This document shows, piece after piece, positions 28,291-36,622 of a stretch of 64,000 bases of DNA (its first letter is position 1; each line of letters begins with the position of its first letter). The notes below the pieces were generated by a model, which saw only the letters and a program-made list of their open reading frames with translations, searched no databases and was not told the origin of the DNA. The position numbers were made by a program, and so were the translations under genes. Source of the DNA: Mycolicibacterium boenickei (GTDB taxonomy: Bacteria > Actinomycetota > Actinomycetes > Mycobacteriales > Mycobacteriaceae); contig NZ_AP022579.1 of assembly GCF_010731295.1 (NCBI RefSeq), forward strand, positions 6,499,938-6,563,937. The letters run 5' to 3'.

Positions 28291-28758
28291 TCAGGTGCCG
28301 AACACCAGCGACACCAGCCGCGCCAGTCCAAGGTCGGCGCCGGAGATCAGCGCAACCATGAACACCAGGAAGACCAGCACCACCGTGGTGTAACTGACCA
28401 TCTGCTTGCGGTTCGGCCAGATCACCTTGCGCAGCTCGGCAACGACCTGCCTCAGGTAGTTGACGACGAACATGATCGGGTTCCGCGAAGGTCCGGTCTT
28501 GTTGGCCTTCGCGTTCTTCTTGGCCTTCTTCGACTTGCCGGAGTCGGCCTTGGCATCGTCGCTCGACGCGTCGTCCTCGGCGGCCTCGTCACTGTCGGCC
28601 TCAGCAGCCACGCCACGACGGGTCCGCTTGCCGGTCGGGCGCAGCGGTCGGGTCACCACAGCGGTCTGGCCGTGAGTGGTGTCCGTTGCCCCGGTGTCGG
28701 TGCCAGCGTCGGTTCCAGTGTCGTCTGCGGAGCCGGCACCTTCGCGCTCGTCGCTCAC
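28291..28758 (-). CDS. secE: Preprotein translocase subunit SecE
   Basis: Inner-membrane subunit of the SecYEG translocon, 155 residues. A long charged N-terminal region ends in the conserved amphipathic segment [21 protein letters not shown], followed by one membrane helix ([20 protein letters not shown]). The GTG at 28758 gives VSDEREGAG, matching the mycobacterial N-terminus, with GAAAGG upstream; the longer frame would run into the tRNA spacer. It is probably cotranscribed with the upstream tRNA-Trp and with nusG. Confidence 0.94.
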   Translation of the reverse strand: MSDEREGAGSADDTGTDAGTDTGATDTTHGQTAVVTRPLRPTGKRTRRGVAAEADSDEAAEDDASSDDAKADSGKSKKAKKNAKANKTGPSRNPIMFVVNYLRQVVAELRKVIWPNRKQMVSYTTVVLVFLVFMVALISGADLGLARLVSLVFGT

Positions 28759-28828
28759 CGCATGCCTTTCGTCCTGGTTTGTGTGTTCACCTTCCAGTGT
28801 CCACACGTTGTCGAGTATTCAGTTTGAG

Positions 28829-28901
<73 letters not shown>

Positions 28902-29067
28902 CTGTTGGTGACTTGCTGGCGCTGTTGTCACCGTACTGCGCCGAGGCTTACACAATTCGCGCGCTCTCCGATCGCTCGATTGTCAAGCCGACGGACAGCG
29001 CGCTGAAATGGGAAAAACCCCGAGTGCCGAGTGTACCCCGGCGTGGGTGTCATCTACTAATCGACCG

Positions 29068-29577
29068 CTACTCCCCGGCGGCCTTGCGAACGACCTTGCC
29101 GGTCTCCGGATCCCACTTCACCTGGATCGAATCGTCTGCGTCGTGACCCATCATCGTGGTGAAGGCGTCCAGCACCACTTCGCCGTTGTCGTCGGTACAC
29201 ACGTTGTGCGTGACGACGATGTCGGCGCCGAAGCGCTCCTCGACCGAGGTGATCGTCATGACCGCGTGCAGTTGGTCGCCGGCCTTGAGCGGCTTGCGGT
29301 AGACGAATTTCTGGTCGACCTGGACGATCTGCTTGGTCTCCATGCCGACGTCGACGTTCTGGAAGAAATGTTCCTGCACCAGCAGGGCCAGCGTGGAGGC
29401 GAAGGTGAGCGGAGCGACCAGGGCGTCGTGGCCGAGTTCGGCGGCGGCCGCCTCGTCGTGGCTGGCCGGGTCCATGGCCTTGACGGCCTTGGCGTACTGG
29501 CGGATCTGCTCGCGGCCGATCAGGAAGGGGTGCGGATACTTCCAGACCATTCCGCGGATGTCAGCCTTGAGTGCCAT
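29068..29577 (-). CDS. hadC: (3R)-hydroxyacyl-ACP dehydratase subunit HadC
   Basis: Structural subunit of the HadBC dehydratase of FAS-II, acting on long meromycolate intermediates. The 169-residue hotdog-fold protein starts MALKADIRGMVWKYPHPFLI and, like HadA, lacks the catalytic Asp-His pair, which HadB supplies. It has EAAAAELGHDALVAPLTF and VDQKFVYRKPLKAGDQLHA. It is the last gene of hadABC, 13 bp after hadB. Confidence 0.95.
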   Translation of the reverse strand: MALKADIRGMVWKYPHPFLIGREQIRQYAKAVKAMDPASHDEAAAAELGHDALVAPLTFASTLALLVQEHFFQNVDVGMETKQIVQVDQKFVYRKPLKAGDQLHAVMTITSVEERFGADIVVTHNVCTDDNGEVVLDAFTTMMGHDADDSIQVKWDPETGKVVRKAAGE

Positions 29578-29590
29578 GGCCCAGAACTCC

Positions 29591-30019
29591 TTACGCCAGT
29601 TTCGCGGTCGCGATAGCCCGCCCGAAGATCTTCTTTCCGCCTGCGGTCGCCGAGATGGCGATGGTGACCAGTTTCTCTTCGGGATCGACGGACTTCACGC
29701 GCCCGTTGAACACGATCTCGGCGCCGACACCGTCATTGGGGACGGGCACGACAGCGGTGAACCGCACGTTGTACTCGGTCACGGCGGCCGGGTCGCCGAC
29801 CCACTCGGTGACGTAGCCGCCGCCGACTCCCATGGTCAGCATGCCGTGGGCGATCGCGGTGTCGAGGCCGACCTGCTTGGCGATCTCGTCGTCCCAGTGG
29901 ATCGGGTTGAGGTCACCGGACACGCCGGCGTAGTTGACCAGATCTCCACGGGTCAGCGGGATCACGCGCTCCGGAAGCGTGTCACCGACCTTGACTGAAC
30001 TGAACTCGCGCAGCGCCAT
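29591..30019 (-). CDS. hadB: (3R)-hydroxyacyl-ACP dehydratase subunit HadB
   Basis: Catalytic subunit of the mycolic-acid FAS-II dehydratases HadAB and HadBC. The 142-residue MaoC-like hotdog protein has the hydratase-2 motif SGDLNPIHWDD with catalytic D36 and H41 and the continuing IAHGMLTMGVGGGYV. Its ATG overlaps the hadA stop, so the subunits are translationally coupled. Confidence 0.97.
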   Translation of the reverse strand: MALREFSSVKVGDTLPERVIPLTRGDLVNYAGVSGDLNPIHWDDEIAKQVGLDTAIAHGMLTMGVGGGYVTEWVGDPAAVTEYNVRFTAVVPVPNDGVGAEIVFNGRVKSVDPEEKLVTIAISATAGGKKIFGRAIATAKLA

Positions 30020-30483
30020 CAGTTAAAACCCTCTTCTCCGTCACCCGCACGTCCCGCCAGGGTCGTGTAGGCCTCCTGGACCACCTCACCGTTGTCGTTG
30101 GTGATGATGTTCTTGGTCACGATGATGTCGGTGCCGTGCGCCTTGCGCACGGAATGCACGTACACGTCGCAGTAGAGCTTGTCACCGGCCTTGACCGGCT
30201 TGAAGAACTTCAGCTCCTGGTCGACCTGAACGATCTGGGCGTCCTGGATGCCGATCTCGGCCCACTCGAAGAAGGCCCACTGCGCCTGGTACCCGAAAAT
30301 GCAGATGAACGTCAGCGGCGCGAGCAGTGAGTCGTGCCCTAGCTCAGCTGCGGCAGCCTCGTCGAAGTAGTACGCATCGCTGTTCTTGACCGCGATCGCG
30401 TGCTCGCGGATCTTCTCACGCCCGACTTCGTAGTGCTCAGGATGCCGGTAGTGCATCCCGACGATGCTGGTCGATAGAGCCAC
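30019..30483 (-). CDS. hadA: (3R)-hydroxyacyl-ACP dehydratase subunit HadA
   Basis: Substrate-binding subunit of the HadAB dehydratase in mycolate elongation, 154 residues. It starts MALSTSIVGMHYRHPEHYEV and has DEAAAAELGHDSLLAPLTFI followed by Cys61, the residue modified by activated isoxyl and thiacetazone in M. tuberculosis. It lies 10 bp after rpmG and overlaps hadB by one base, so rpmG, hadA, hadB and hadC form one transcript. Confidence 0.96.
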   Translation of the reverse strand: MALSTSIVGMHYRHPEHYEVGREKIREHAIAVKNSDAYYFDEAAAAELGHDSLLAPLTFICIFGYQAQWAFFEWAEIGIQDAQIVQVDQELKFFKPVKAGDKLYCDVYVHSVRKAHGTDIIVTKNIITNDNGEVVQEAYTTLAGRAGDGEEGFN

Positions 30484-30493
30484 GAGCGTTTGG

Positions 30494-30661
30494 CTACCGC
30501 GACTCTTTGTGCGGCTGGTGGGTGCCGCAGTTGGGGCAGAACTTCTTGATCTCGAGCCGGTCGGGATCGTTGCGGCGGTTCTTCTTGGTGATGTAGTTGC
30601 GGTGCTTGCACACCTCGCACGCCAAAGTGATCTTCGGCCGTACGTCGGTACTCGACGCCAC
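30494..30661 (-). CDS. rpmG: 50S ribosomal protein L33 (zinc-binding form)
   Basis: Small ribosomal protein of the 50S subunit, 55 residues. It reads [20 protein letters not shown] at the start, then [20 protein letters not shown] and [15 protein letters not shown] at the end. The two CxxC pairs (CEVC, CPNC) make it the zinc-binding C+ form. The start is a GTG at 30661 with GGGAGA upstream. Mycobacteria usually have a second, zinc-free copy elsewhere. It heads the hadABC transcript. Confidence 0.95.
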
Positions 30662-30707
30662 GTCAGTTCTCCCTGCTCAAAATCACGCTCTGCTTTTAAT
30701 GTTTCTG

Positions 30708-30781
30708 TAGCGGTGGGGAGGCTCGATCTCCCGACCTCACGATTATGAGTCGTGCGCTCTAACCAGCTGAGCTACACCGCC
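30708..30781 (-). tRNA. tRNA-Met (CAT), elongator
   Basis: Seventy-four nucleotides form a cloverleaf with acceptor GGCGGTG/CACCGCT, discriminator A, anticodon stem CACGA/TCGTG and loop CTCATAA (anticodon CAT). The lack of the three G-C pairs in the anticodon stem and the paired first acceptor position make it the elongator, not the initiator. Confidence 0.95.
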
Positions 30782-30849
30782 CCGGAGGGTCCCAGGTGGG
30801 GCTCCACGTCGGATACTCCCGCGTCGCTTCGCTCGCCTGGCGTCCACCG

Positions 30850-30922
30850 AGCCCCCTAACGGAATCGAACCGTTGACCTTTTCCTTACCATGGAAACGCT
30901 CTGCCGACTGAGCTAAGGGGGC
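30850..30922 (-). tRNA. tRNA-Thr (GGT)
   Basis: Seventy-three nucleotides form a cloverleaf with a GCCCCCT acceptor strand, anticodon stem TTTCC/GGAAA and loop ATGGTAA, giving anticodon GGT for threonine. It lies 68 bp upstream of tRNA-Met on the same strand. Confidence 0.95.
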
Positions 30923-31032
30923 TTGTCCCGCAGCGTTGCGGCTGCGGGGCCTTAAAGAGGGTACAACCTCCCCGGCAGCCGCACCAAACCGCAGGTCAAC
31001 GCGGCCGCCGAGGAGGTGTTTTCCCTGTTCGG

Positions 31033-32268
31033 CTAGTCCAGGAGCCAGTCGTTGGGCGCGAACAGCTCGCAGTGCACCCGCTCGTGGGCGACTCCACGGT
31101 CGCTCAATTGGGTGCGGACCGCCTCGACGAATCCGGCCCCGCCGCACAGGTAGTACGCGGCGTCGGCGGGCAGTTCGATGCCGTCGAGCTTGAGCAGGCC
31201 GGCGTGGACTCCGGGGGCACCGCCGGTGACGCCGTCCTCATACCAGAGCTCGAGGCTCGCGTTGGGCAGCGCGTCGATCAGTTCGTGCTGACGCTCCCGC
31301 AGCGGGTGTCCGTTGTCGCTGCGGTCGGCGTGCAGGACACGCACGTGGGCGTCGGGCGCCTCGGCAGCCAGGAATTCCAGGATGCCGACCATCGGGGTGA
31401 TCCCGATTCCGGCCGACACCAGCACCAGCGGACCGTCGGGCCGGCCGCCGTTGTACAGATCGCCGAACGGCACCGTGACGTCGAGCAGGTCGCCCACGCA
31501 CAGGTTGGCCCGGATCCAGGACGACACCTCCCCCGCGGGCTGGTCCGCGACGGCGTCGACCGGCTTGACCGCAAAGGTCAGATCGGTCGATCCGGGCACA
31601 CCGACCAGGCTGTACTGACGTAGCTGTCGAGCGCCGTCGGGCAGCGTGACGCCGACCGAGACATATTGTCCGGGAGCGAAGTTGACGGGCGCCTCGGCGC
31701 GGACGGTGACCAGCACTGCTCCGGACGGATCGTCGACGCGGGAGATGACGCGCAGCCGCCGGAAGACGTCACCGGGTTCGACGCCGGCCCCGGCGTACAG
31801 ATCCCGCTCCAGCGCGATCAGCGTGTCGGCCATGATCCAGTAGACCCGGTCCCAGGCCGCGGCCACCTCAGCGGTGACCGTCTCGGCACCGAGCACGTCC
31901 ACGATCGCCGCGAACAGGTTGTCGTGCACGATCGGGTACTGGTCGGCGGTGATGCCGAGCGAGGCGTGCTTGTGACCGATGCGGGCCAGCAGGGCCGACG
32001 GGTGCGGCAGCTCGGGATTCACCAGATGGGTGGCGAATGTGGCGATCGAGGCCGCCAGCGCGCGCTGCTGGGCACCCTGGGCCTGGTTGCCCCGGTTGAA
32101 CAGGTTGCGCAGCAACTCGGGGTGGTTGGCAAACAGTCGCCGGTAGAACTCCGAGGTGATCTCGTCGATGTGCGCGCCGATGAGAGGCAGTGTCGCCGAG
32201 ACGATTTCGGCGTGGTGCGGCTCCAGTTCGTCGCGTACCGCGGACGGCTCGGGGCTGGTGACGGTCAT
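31033..32268 (-). CDS. hmp: Flavohemoprotein, nitric oxide dioxygenase
   Basis: Converts nitric oxide to nitrate using NAD(P)H, oxygen, haem and FAD. The 411 residues consist of an N-terminal globin domain (about 1-145, with the proximal-histidine region LARIGHKHASLGITADQYPI), then an FAD-binding domain with RQYSLVGVPG, and an NAD-binding domain with LVSAGIGITPMVGIL and YLCGGAGFVEAVR. ATG 32268 is preceded by AAGGGA and overlaps the nsrR stop by 4 bp; upstream in-frame codons lie in nsrR. Coupling to nsrR indicates induction by nitric oxide. Confidence 0.95.
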   Translation of the reverse strand: MTVTSPEPSAVRDELEPHHAEIVSATLPLIGAHIDEITSEFYRRLFANHPELLRNLFNRGNQAQGAQQRALAASIATFATHLVNPELPHPSALLARIGHKHASLGITADQYPIVHDNLFAAIVDVLGAETVTAEVAAAWDRVYWIMADTLIALERDLYAGAGVEPGDVFRRLRVISRVDDPSGAVLVTVRAEAPVNFAPGQYVSVGVTLPDGARQLRQYSLVGVPGSTDLTFAVKPVDAVADQPAGEVSSWIRANLCVGDLLDVTVPFGDLYNGGRPDGPLVLVSAGIGITPMVGILEFLAAEAPDAHVRVLHADRSDNGHPLRERQHELIDALPNASLELWYEDGVTGGAPGVHAGLLKLDGIELPADAAYYLCGGAGFVEAVRTQLSDRGVAHERVHCELFAPNDWLLD

Positions 32269-32714
32269 CGGAGATTCCCTTCGGTTGTGAGTTGTAAAAC
32301 GATCGGCAGGCGGCTGTCTGCCGTGAGGTCCGTGACGGTGTAGCGGTCGAGTTCGCGGTAGAACGCCTCTTTGGCGTCGGCCAGCACGCGTCGGAGTCGG
32401 CAGGCCGCGATGAGCGGACACGGGGATTCCCCGCCGCATTCGATGACCTCGCGGTCACCTTCGAGTTCGCGCACCAGCCAGCCGATCGAGGCGTTGCGCC
32501 CCGCGTCGGTGAGCACCAGTCCCCCGACCCGGCCCCGCCGGGCGTGCACCATGCCGAGCTCGGAGAGCTTGGAGACGGCCTTGGCGACGTGGTGCTCGGA
32601 CGCGTTGGCCCCCGCGGCGATGGTGCGGGTGGTGATGCGTCGGTTCTCGGACTCACCCGAGGACAGCAGCATCAGCGTGCGCAGTCCTAGGTCGGTGAAC
32701 CGGGTGAGGTGCAT
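32265..32714 (-). CDS. nsrR: NsrR, Rrf2 family nitric-oxide-sensing repressor
   Basis: Iron-sulphur repressor, 149 residues. The Rrf2 winged helix is MHLTRFTDLGLRTLMLLSSG with ASEHHVAKAVSKLSELGMV, and Cys93, Cys99 and Cys105 (ECGGESPCPLIAAC) ligate the cluster with exactly the spacing of Streptomyces NsrR. Nitric oxide destroys the [4Fe-4S] form and releases DNA. The gene is directly upstream of, and overlaps, hmp, so it represses its own operon; a candidate site lies at 32736-32748. Confidence 0.93.
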   Translation of the reverse strand: MHLTRFTDLGLRTLMLLSSGESENRRITTRTIAAGANASEHHVAKAVSKLSELGMVHARRGRVGGLVLTDAGRNASIGWLVRELEGDREVIECGGESPCPLIAACRLRRVLADAKEAFYRELDRYTVTDLTADSRLPIVLQLTTEGNLR

Positions 32715-32735
32715 ACCGATGACGCTAGTAATTCC

Positions 32736-32748
32736 GTATTTCTGATAC
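32736..32748. promoter_or_regulatory. Putative NsrR operator
   Basis: GTAT (32736-32739) and ATAC (32745-32748) form a dyad with a 5-bp centre, 22 bp upstream of nsrR in an AT-rich segment. Position and half-site resemble NsrR targets, but the match to a published consensus was not computed. Confidence 0.45.
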
Positions 32749-32849
32749 CAGTTTTATTGCATGTGGGTTCAAACACGTGATGACGTGCGGTTTTTAGACC
32801 TGCGGGGATACGCGACGCAGGTGATCCGCAGCACCAATAGGCTTGACTC

Positions 32850-33575
32850 ATGTCCGAGCCCAAGGCCCAAGACCGCTTGTACTTCCGGCAGTTGCTGTCG
32901 GGTCGCGACTACGCGGCCGGCGACCCGATCGCCCAGCAGATGCGCAACTTCTCCTACCTGATCGGCGACCGCGAAACGGGCGACGCCGTCGTGGTCGACC
33001 CGGCGTACGCGGCCAACGACCTCGTCGACGTGATCGAGAACGACGGCATGCGCCTGTCCGGCGTGCTGGTCACACATCACCACCCCGACCACGTCGGCGG
33101 CACGATGGCGGGCTTCTCCCTCAAGGGCCTCGCCGAGCTGCTGGAACGCCAGAGCGTGCCGGTCCACGTCAACACCCACGAGGCCGATTGGGTCTCGAAG
33201 GTCACCGGGATCGCGCCGAGCGAGCTGACCGGTCACGTCCACGGCGACAAGGTTTCGGTCGGCGAGGTGCAGATCGAGCTACTGCACACGCCCGGCCACA
33301 CCCCGGGTAGCCAGTGCTTCCTGCTGGACGGCCGCCTGGTCGCCGGGGACACGTTGTCCCTCGACGGATGCGGGCGCACCGACTTCCCCGGCGGCAATGT
33401 CGACGACATGTTCCGCAGCCTGCAGGCGTTGGCCAAGCTGCCCGGAGACCCGACCGTCTTCCCCGGGCACTGGTACTCGGAGGAACCGAGCGCCCCGCTC
33501 GACGAAGTCAAACGCAGCAACTACGTGTATCGCGCGTCAAACCTCGACCAATGGCGCATGTTGATGGGCGGCTGA
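32850..33575 (+). CDS. Metallo-beta-lactamase fold hydrolase (glyoxalase II-like)
   Basis: Zinc hydrolase, 241 residues, counterpart of Rv0634c by position. It has the metal motif VTHHHPDHVGGT, HTPGHTPGSQCFLLDGRLVA with the GDTL aspartate, and the terminal histidine in VFPGHWYSEE. Glyoxalase II hydrolyses lactoyl-thiols; in mycobacteria the thiol would be mycothiol, but this is inferred. It is divergent from nsrR-hmp across 135 bp. Confidence 0.87.
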   Translation: MSEPKAQDRLYFRQLLSGRDYAAGDPIAQQMRNFSYLIGDRETGDAVVVDPAYAANDLVDVIENDGMRLSGVLVTHHHPDHVGGTMAGFSLKGLAELLERQSVPVHVNTHEADWVSKVTGIAPSELTGHVHGDKVSVGEVQIELLHTPGHTPGSQCFLLDGRLVAGDTLSLDGCGRTDFPGGNVDDMFRSLQALAKLPGDPTVFPGHWYSEEPSAPLDEVKRSNYVYRASNLDQWRMLMGG

Positions 33576-33815
33576 TGAATCGGTTCAGTCGGGCCGAGTG
33601 CGGAATCCACTGAATTTACGGCGCCGCAACGGGGCAATTCCGCCTTACGATCCGCCATCTGCCACGGATTTCGTTGCCCAAACGGTTGCATTAGGAACAA
33701 TGCGCCGTTTTGCGCGATTCGAGTAGTGCAATACTCAGGACATCAGGCCATAGACCCGGCAAAGTACTTGTCAGCAGTTGTCGAGAAGTAGTTGACAGTC
33801 CCGCCGGGGGTCGCC
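33576..33815. other. Intergenic region with hairpin at 33680-33710
   Basis: About 240 bases between the glyoxalase-like gene and the DUF2235-type gene, lower in GC than its surroundings. The one clear structure is an interrupted hairpin: AAACG/CGTTT (33680-33684 with 33706-33710) and GCATT/AATGC (33688-33692 with 33699-33703), followed by a short T-run, a plausible terminator about 100 bp after the upstream stop. Promoters for the next gene must lie after it, but none is convincing. Confidence 0.45.
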
Positions 33816-34805
33816 GTGAAGAACATCGTGCTGTGCTTCGACCACACAGATGAACATCCCGGACTCCGTGACGCATCGAATACCGAGATGCTCTTTCGGT
33901 TGCTGGACGGCACCGATCAGCTGAACTGGTATCACAGCGGCACGGCCAATCGACACGGCAGACGAATCACTCCGGGCCGCCGCGGCGACGCCGCCAGCGA
34001 AGCCCGGGCCGCCATCGTCGAGGCCTACCGATTCCTCGGAGATGCGTGGGATCCCGGCGACCGGATCTTCCTGTTCGGCGGCGGCGAGGGCGGGCACCGC
34101 GCCGGTGAGCTGGCGACCCTGCTCGGCACGGTCGGCCTGTTGCCGGCCCATTCCGCAGACGTGCTGGACTACGCGCTGGCCACCTATGTACTGCCCCGCA
34201 CTCCCCGCACGCCTCAGGATTGGCGCCACATCAGGGTGTTGGCGGCGCAACTCGTCGGCGACCACGATCCTGCCGTACCGGTGCGGTTCGTCGGGTTGTG
34301 GAATGCAACGGCCACTCCGGGCACGAAGCAGCGGATGGGTCCGCTGCCGACCGTCGAAACGGGCCGGCACGCGGTGGCCGTGGACGGCGGGCGCCGGACC
34401 ATGCGGTACTGCGAGCACCTCGACGAAGTCTGGTTCCGGGGCAGCCGCAGCGACGTCACCGGCGGCACCGGCGCGTGCTGGCCGTTGTCGGATATCGCTC
34501 TCGACTGGATGCTGGACGGGGCCATCGCCGCGGGGCTCCAGGTGATCGACAACAGCGCCTGCCCCACCGATCTCGATGCGCTGGCCGGGACGGCGCCGAC
34601 GATTGGCCGGTGCCGGGCGCCGCTGGATGCCAAGGTGCACGCGAGCGTGGAGGTGTATCTGCGTTCGCACCCGCACTATTGGCGGCGGCTGCCCGCGCGT
34701 ATCGAATGGGCCGATGCCGAATGGCTGGCTCGCGGTGAGCGCCTGGTCCACACTCCTGTCACCGAGACCGTGCAGCGCGACATCCTCACCGCCGTCGCGT
34801 CATGA
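33816..34805 (+). CDS. DUF2235-fold protein lacking the catalytic triad (probable pseudoenzyme)
   Basis: A 329-residue protein that follows the DUF2235/Tle1-type alpha/beta-hydrolase layout from end to end: VKNIVLCFD, AYRFLGDAWDPGDRIFLFG, RFVGLW, GRHAVAVDGGRR, EVWFRGSRSDVTGGTG and LDWMLDGAIAAGL. Where active members have GFSRG, GVWDTV and HSDVGGG it has GGGEG (nucleophile position G90), GLWNAT (N163) and RSDVTGG (R211), so serine, aspartate and histidine are all replaced. It should not hydrolyse esters and may bind a ligand or partner. I use GTG 33816, with GGGGG upstream; TTG 33792 would add eight residues. Confidence 0.75.
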   Translation: MKNIVLCFDHTDEHPGLRDASNTEMLFRLLDGTDQLNWYHSGTANRHGRRITPGRRGDAASEARAAIVEAYRFLGDAWDPGDRIFLFGGGEGGHRAGELATLLGTVGLLPAHSADVLDYALATYVLPRTPRTPQDWRHIRVLAAQLVGDHDPAVPVRFVGLWNATATPGTKQRMGPLPTVETGRHAVAVDGGRRTMRYCEHLDEVWFRGSRSDVTGGTGACWPLSDIALDWMLDGAIAAGLQVIDNSACPTDLDALAGTAPTIGRCRAPLDAKVHASVEVYLRSHPHYWRRLPARIEWADAEWLARGERLVHTPVTETVQRDILTAVAS

Positions 34806-34875
34806 CTTGACCGGTTTTGGTCAAAGTTTGCTGAGCCGGACCGCTGCCCGCTCGGAAAGTCCGTGATATACCCAC

Positions 34876-35730
34876 TTGGTGGGGATCATCGATTCGGTCA
34901 CGGAGCGGGGGCGTGAGTTGGCTAGTTTCGAACCGGGTGCATGGACTGCGCTCGCGGCATGGGTGGCGATCGTCGTCGTCGTCATCGCATTGATCTATGC
35001 CTGGCGGCAGTACCTGAAGGCCAGGGACCGGCAGGCCGAGCTGACCCAGCCCAATGTGTCGATGTTCATGGAACCCAGCAGTGCCGATTGGCATCTGGTC
35101 GAACTCGTGGTCCGCAATTACGGGCAACGGCCCGCCTACGGGTTGCGGTTCGAGTTCGCGAACCCGCCCACGGTCGGCAAGTACGAAAGTTCGTATGACG
35201 ACAACTTCGTCGACATCGTGCCGCTGAACCTGCCCGCGGAGATCCCGTATCTGGCGCCGTCGCAGGAGTGGCGCATCGTGTGGGATTCGGCGCTGGACCG
35301 CAAGCAGCTGGGCGAGGCCATCGCGTCGCGCTTCGACGGCGCGATCACCTACTACGACGAGCCGGGTTCCGCAGGCAAGCCCAGTGGCCGCAAGCTGCGC
35401 AACACCGCGGTGCTGGATTGGGCAACGCTGCCGCCGGTCGACCGCATGGAGCTGCTCACCACGCATGACCAGGCACGCCGGGAGAAGCAGAAGCTGGAGT
35501 TGTTGCGCGGGGTGCTGACCTATTTCCAGTACGCGGCCAAGGAGACCGACGAGCAGACGCTGCGCAACGAGATCAACCGCATCAACGCCCTGGGCGCCGA
35601 GGTGCGGTCCCGTTGGCGCGACCGGTACGAGGCCAGTCACGACGATGACGACGACGATTACGACGATGACGATCCCGAGACGGATCTGATCAAGCCGGCG
35701 ACCACCTCCGGCAGGCGTCATCGGGCCTGA
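34876..35730 (+). CDS. Hypothetical membrane-anchored protein with acidic tail
   Basis: Unrecognised protein of 284 residues. One N-terminal membrane helix (TALAAWVAIVVVVIALIYAW, about 22-42) is followed by a soluble domain beginning DRQAELTQPNVSMFMEPSSA with a beta-rich pattern, a charged helix (DQARREKQKLELLRGVLTYF), and a run of Asp near the C-terminus (from about residue 254). Its place next to the glyoxalase-like and EchA3 genes matches Rv0633c. The start is TTG 34876 or GTG 34879; neither has a good binding site. Confidence 0.65.
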   Translation: MVGIIDSVTERGRELASFEPGAWTALAAWVAIVVVVIALIYAWRQYLKARDRQAELTQPNVSMFMEPSSADWHLVELVVRNYGQRPAYGLRFEFANPPTVGKYESSYDDNFVDIVPLNLPAEIPYLAPSQEWRIVWDSALDRKQLGEAIASRFDGAITYYDEPGSAGKPSGRKLRNTAVLDWATLPPVDRMELLTTHDQARREKQKLELLRGVLTYFQYAAKETDEQTLRNEINRINALGAEVRSRWRDRYEASHDDDDDDYDDDDPETDLIKPATTSGRRHRA

Positions 35731-35752
35731 GGCCACTCGCTACCATCGTGCG

Positions 35753-36463
35753 ATGAGCAGCCTGGTGAGCTACGAGCTCAACGACGCCGTAGCCACGATC
35801 ACGATGGACGACGGCAAAGTCAACGCACTGTCGCCTGCGATGCAGGCCGAGATCAACGCGGCGCTGGATCAGGCGGCTGCCGGCGCGGCTGCCGGCGAGG
35901 TGAAAGCCGTGGTGCTGGCAGGCAGTTCGAAGGTGTTCAGCGGCGGGTTCGACCTGAGTGTGTTCTCGGCGGGCGACGTGGCGGCGACGCTGGGCATGCT
36001 GGCGGGCGGCTTCGAACTGGCGAAGCGGACTCTGAGCTTCCCGGTGCCGGTGATCATGGCCGCGACCGGGCACGCCATCGCGATGGGCTCGTTCCTGTTG
36101 TTGTCCGGCGATCACCGCGTCGGCTCGTCGACAGCCCGGTGCCAGGCCAACGAGGTGAAGATCGGGATGACGCTGCCGATCGCGGCCATCGAGATCATGC
36201 GGATGCGCTTGACCCGGGCTGCCTTCCAGCGCGCGATCTCCATGGCCGCGGTGTTCACCGGCGACGCGGCGATCGCGGGCGGCTGGGTCGACGAGGTCGT
36301 CGAACCCGACGCGGTGCTGTCCCGTGCCCAGGAGGTGGCCGCCGAGGCCGCGGCGACCTTGAACACCGGCGCGCATGTGGCCAGCAAGCTCAAGGCCCGC
36401 GCCGACGCCCTGACCGCGATTCAGGCCGGAATCGACGGGCTGGCAAAGGAATTCGCGGGCTAG
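35753..36463 (+). CDS. echA3: Enoyl-CoA hydratase/isomerase family protein (EchA3-type)
   Basis: Crotonase-fold protein, 236 residues, counterpart of Rv0632c. It has VVLAGSSKVFSGGFDLSVF for the first oxyanion and CoA region and GHAIAMGSFLLLSGDHRVGS for the second. The two catalytic Glu of classic hydratases are not clearly present (the second region reads ANEVKIGMTLPIAAIEIM), so isomerase or another crotonase activity is possible. It begins 22 bp after the membrane protein. Confidence 0.87.
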   Translation: MSSLVSYELNDAVATITMDDGKVNALSPAMQAEINAALDQAAAGAAAGEVKAVVLAGSSKVFSGGFDLSVFSAGDVAATLGMLAGGFELAKRTLSFPVPVIMAATGHAIAMGSFLLLSGDHRVGSSTARCQANEVKIGMTLPIAAIEIMRMRLTRAAFQRAISMAAVFTGDAAIAGGWVDEVVEPDAVLSRAQEVAAEAAATLNTGAHVASKLKARADALTAIQAGIDGLAKEFAG

Positions 36464-36531
36464 GTCCGCTTTTCGGACTGCCCGCACGCCACCTCCGTCA
36501 CGTCAGCCCCGACTGCGGGGCCATCCGCTCA

Positions 36532-36587
36532 CGTTCGTAACGCCACGGCGATTTTTCGATCGTTTTTCCGCCCTGGCGTTACGAACG
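36532..36587. terminator. Long hairpin downstream of the crotonase gene
   Basis: CGTTCGTAACGCCA (36532-36545) pairs perfectly with 36574-36587, with GGCG/CGCC and T-runs inside, giving a 56-nt hairpin 68 bp after the echA3 stop. It can act in either direction; it may be a terminator or a copy of a dispersed palindromic repeat. Confidence 0.55.
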
Positions 36588-36622
36588 CGGACCGCGCACC
36601 GACATTCGCGGCGCAATATATC

